Source of the DNA: a bacterium (Candidatus Gribaldobacteria) CG10_big_fil_rev_8_21_14_0_10_41_12
GTDB taxonomy: Bacteria; Patescibacteriota; Minisyncoccia; Minisyncoccales; CG1-02-41-26
DNA: 7,989 nucleotides
Assembly: GCA_002773545.1 (NCBI GenBank)
Contig: PFAV01000048.1
Span: 184-8,172 of the forward strand
Direction of reading: 5' to 3'
The position numbers and the translations under genes were made by a program. This document shows, piece by piece, positions 6,302 through 7,989 of this stretch. The stretch's first letter is position 1. Every line of letters starts with the position of its first letter. The notes below the pieces were generated by a model. The model was not told the origin of the DNA. It was given only the letters and a program-made list of their open reading frames with translations, and did no database searches.

Positions 6302-7518
6302 AAATTTTAATGATCAACAAATTCTATTATTTTAGAGGCGGCAGCGAACACTATGTTTTTGAATTGTCAAAATTGCTGGAAAGCTATGGCCATCAGGTTG
6401 TTTTTTTTTCTATGCAAGATGAAAGAAATATTAAATCAAAATTTAGTGAGTATTTTATAAAAAAAGTTGATTTGCAAAAATTTAATTTAATAAATATAAT
6501 TAAATTTTTTTATAATTACGAAGCGGTTAAAAAATTAAAAAAAATAATTAAAGATGAAAAGCCGGAGGTAGCTCATTTGCATAATATCGCGCATCAAATC
6601 AGTCCGGCTATTATTAAAGTTTTGCGAAAAAATAATATTCCCATTGTCCAAACTCTTCATGACTATAAAATAATCTGCCCGAATTATAGGTTATACAGCC
6701 GTCGCCAGATATGCCAGCTCTGCCGGGGCGGTAAATATTATAATTGTTTTTTTAGAAAATGTCTGCATAACTCTTGGCTTAAAAGTTTTTTGGGTATGCT
6801 GGAAGCTTATTTAAATAATAAAATTTTTAAGTATTATGATCTGGTAGACTTATTTATCGCGCCTAGCCAATTTATGAAGGATGTTTGTATTAGATTTGGC
6901 ATAGCGGAAAATAAAATCAAAGTAATCTATAACTTTATTGATGTGACTGCTCTAACAAATGACAATTTGGCGAATAAAAAAGAAGAGCCAGAATACATTT
7001 TATATTTCGGCCGGCTGTCTCAAGAAAAGGGGATTGGTATTTTATTGGATGCCTTGGCTAAAGTTAATGGCGTGATTAATTTAAAAATTGTTGGCGCTGG
7101 CTTGGAACGCAAAAATTTAGAATTAAGAATTAAGAATTTAGAATTAAGCGATAGAGTTGAAATAGTTGGACCTAAATATGGCGATGAATTAAAACAAATA
7201 ATTATCCGAGCCAAAGCCGTGATAATGCCTTCACTTTGGCCGGAGAATATGCCCTATAGTATTTTGGAAGCTTTGGCCTTGGGTAAAATAGTTATTGCCA
7301 GCCGTACTGGCGGTTTGCCGGAAATTATTCAAGATGGCTGCAATGGACTTTTATTTAATAGCGGCGATAGCATTGATTTAGCTAAAAAAATAGATTTGGT
7401 TTTAGCCAACAATCAGCTGGCCAAAAATATAGAAAATAACGCCAAACTTAGCTTAAATAAATTCAACAGTCAGGCGCATTATTGGAAAATTAGTGAAATA
7501 TATCAAGATTTAATATAA
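6298..7518 (+). CDS. Family-4 (GT-B) glycosyltransferase
   Basis: The 406-residue product is full length for a GT4 enzyme. The N-terminal acceptor half has the glycine motif RGGSEHYV (13-20), HLHN (93-96) and LHDYKIICPNYR (120-131). The C-terminal donor half has YFGRLSQEKG (236-245; Arg239 and Lys244 at the positions that hold the nucleotide diphosphate), IVGAG (264-268) and an E-x7-E motif (E316, E324) followed by GG-x-PE (338-342). It should transfer a sugar from a nucleotide-sugar to a lipid-linked or polysaccharide acceptor at the inner membrane face. Between the halves, cysteines 127, 139, 142, 150 and 155 form a cluster that could bind zinc. The start overlaps the previous stop (ATGA) with no Shine-Dalgarno, indicating translational coupling. 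Donor and linkage cannot be predicted. Confidence 0.88.
   Translation: MKILMINKFYYFRGGSEHYVFELSKLLESYGHQVVFFSMQDERNIKSKFSEYFIKKVDLQKFNLINIIKFFYNYEAVKKLKKIIKDEKPEVAHLHNIAHQISPAIIKVLRKNNIPIVQTLHDYKIICPNYRLYSRRQICQLCRGGKYYNCFFRKCLHNSWLKSFLGMLEAYLNNKIFKYYDLVDLFIAPSQFMKDVCIRFGIAENKIKVIYNFIDVTALTNDNLANKKEEPEYILYFGRLSQEKGIGILLDALAKVNGVINLKIVGAGLERKNLELRIKNLELSDRVEIVGPKYGDELKQIIIRAKAVIMPSLWPENMPYSILEALALGKIVIASRTGGLPEIIQDGCNGLLFNSGDSIDLAKKIDLVLANNQLAKNIENNAKLSLNKFNSQAHYWKISEIYQDLI
7114..7148 (+). repeat. Five tandem heptamers within the GT4 gene
   Basis: Five contiguous 7-base units AATT(T/A)AG occur: aatttag, aattaag, aattaag, aatttag, aattaag. Because three units equal seven codons, the stretch encodes a partly repeated peptide (NLELRIK then NLELS, residues 273-284) between the LKIVGAG strand and the DRVEIVG strand. 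Gain or loss of a single unit would shift the frame. Confidence 0.75.
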
Positions 7519-7540
7519 TTTTAGCTAATATTAAATAAAA

Positions 7541-7572
7541 AAGTAGAAACACGCTATGGCATGTTTCTACTT
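7541..7572 (-). terminator. Strong hairpin; terminator-like on the minus strand
   Basis: Perfect 11-bp inverted repeat aagtagaaaca (7541-7551) / tgtttctactt (7562-7572), with a further GC/GC pairing around TATG in the loop. On the + strand no T-run follows, so it is a poor intrinsic terminator for the glycan operon that stops 22 bases upstream. On the minus strand it is followed by a T-run (complement of the six A at 7537-7542), so it would stop antisense transcription entering the operon. It may also protect the 3' end of the operon mRNA. Its last two bases are the first two of the next -35 box, so an operator role is possible. Confidence 0.5.
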
Positions 7573-7599
7573 GACTAAATCTACTTAATACGCTAAGAT
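7571..7599 (+). promoter_or_regulatory. Promoter of the truncated last gene
   Basis: TTGACT (7571-7576) and TAAGAT (7594-7599) are separated by 17 bases, with five of six consensus bases in each box. The context TACGC before the -10 box resembles TATGC in the promoter at 3081-3108. Transcription should begin near 7606, which leaves a structured leader of about 115 bases before the ATG at 7721. Confidence 0.6.
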
Positions 7600-7643
7600 T
7601 TAAGATAAAATAATTTTTATAATATTTTAAACTAAACAATAAT

Positions 7644-7718
7644 ATGAACCCCGTTAGAAATTTTTTCAGCGGTGTTCATTATAGATTAATATGTCAAGTA
7701 AAATTTCTAACGGGGTGA
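7644..7718 (+). promoter_or_regulatory. Structured 5' leader with two competing hairpins over the ribosome binding site
   Basis: Arm A (7648-7664, accccgttagaaatttt) is perfectly complementary over 17 bp to arm C (7700-7716, aaaatttctaacggggt), with a 35-base loop. Arm C contains the ribosome binding site: GGGGTGA (7712-7718), part of a longer match to the anti-Shine-Dalgarno complement, two bases before the ATG at 7721. Arm A can instead pair with arm B (7664-7679): tgaac/gttca, then ccg/cgg after one C-T mismatch, then gaaa/tttc, about 15 pairs with one mismatch and one bulge. A:B is completed before C is transcribed and would leave the site free; A:C would hide it. No T-run follows A:C, so translation rather than transcription would be controlled. 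The structure does not match a riboswitch class I know. Confidence 0.6.
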
Positions 7719-7720
7719 AG

Positions 7721-7989
7721 ATGAAAAAAATTTTTATTTTAGCCGGCCTGTTAATTTTAATCATCAGCTTTGTTATTCCCCCGGCGCAAAGCAAGGTTAA
7801 ATCTTATTACTCGGGCGATGCCATAATTTATCAAGGGTCTTTAATAGTTGGTTCAGTTAATATGGGCCAGCTTGAGTTATTTCGGCTAGCAGGAAAAAAT
7901 TTAATCAAAGTCGCGCAGATAAGGTCTCTAGCCAATCCGAAGCTTTCAGGCAGCAGCGATTTTTTTGATTTAATTTTTAGCCAGGAAAG
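7721..7989 (+). CDS. Secreted protein of unknown family, 3' end cut by the window
   Basis: The frame is open from ATG 7721 to the window edge (89 codons plus two bases), with no stop. The N-terminus is a signal peptide or anchor: MKKIF, then a hydrophobic core (about 5-20), then PPAQSK with possible cleavage near residue 24. The following residues (YSGDAIIYQGSLIVGSVNMGQLELFRL, residues 30-56, read in two parts: YSGDAIIYQGSLIVG and SVNMGQLELFRL) show short alternating strands suggesting a beta-rich extracellular domain such as a propeller, but this is a weak guess. The start is supported by GGGGTGA at 7712-7718 and by the promoter at 7571-7599. It has its own promoter and leader, so it is expressed separately from the glycan operon. 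Confidence 0.75.
   Translation, partial: MKKIFILAGLLILIISFVIPPAQSKVKSYYSGDAIIYQGSLIVGSVNMGQLELFRLAGKNLIKVAQIRSLANPKLSGSSDFFDLIFSQE

Noticed and set aside
7676..7697. TTGACA and TATAAT on the minus strand within the leader loop
   Set aside because: The two boxes are only 8 bases apart instead of about 17, and no alternative partner box at proper spacing is visible for either.
7648..7716. Invertible promoter element flanked by 17-bp inverted repeats
   Set aside because: The 35-base interior is very short for recombinase-driven inversion, no recombinase gene is nearby, and the + strand promoter lies outside it at 7571-7599.

Overview
The window reads as a stretch of an uncultivated bacterial genome, most likely Candidate Phyla Radiation / Patescibacteria (Parcubacteria-like). 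This rests on the very AT-rich, Lys/Ile/Asn-rich genes in the right half, promoters with a TTGAC(T) -35 box and a TATGCTAT-like extended -10 box, ATGA stop/start overlaps, and envelope-glycan genes of a type common in such genomes. There is no rRNA, tRNA, housekeeping marker or mobile-element gene, so the assignment is inference only. All genes lie on the + strand. No CRISPR array, transposase or phage gene is present.

Left block (1-3075): a visibly more GC-rich cluster of exported or membrane proteins. It holds the tail of an upstream gene, a membrane-anchored coiled-coil protein (62-784), a secreted LysM protein with a polyproline linker and a beta-rich C-terminal domain (1003-2583), and a small secreted protein of unknown family (2580-3011). 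Each complete gene here has a strong AGGAGG-type ribosome binding site. The 218-base gap at 785-1002 contains four consecutive hairpins that all carry a GATT or GATG loop. The block closes with a strong intrinsic terminator (3028-3075).

Middle block (3081-7518): a new promoter starts a T/A-rich operon for surface polysaccharide synthesis. It comprises a polytopic O-antigen ligase/polymerase-like protein (3133-4512), a fusion of a family-2 glycosyltransferase with a radical SAM enzyme (4484-6301), and a family-4 glycosyltransferase (6298-7518). The three genes overlap one another and lack clear Shine-Dalgarno sequences, so translation is probably coupled. The likely job is assembly of a modified surface glycan: the two transferases add sugars, the radical SAM half performs an unknown radical modification, and the Wzy/WaaL-like protein polymerises or attaches the product.

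Right block (7519-7989): a hairpin, a good promoter and a leader of about 115 nt precede a truncated gene for a secreted protein (7721 to the window end). The leader can fold in two mutually exclusive ways. One is a perfect 17-bp stem that buries the ribosome binding site; the other is an imperfect hairpin that frees it. This candidate two-state translational switch, the tandem GATT-loop hairpins, and the radical SAM fusion in which three expected cluster cysteines appear as AGC/AGT serines are the most unusual items in the window.
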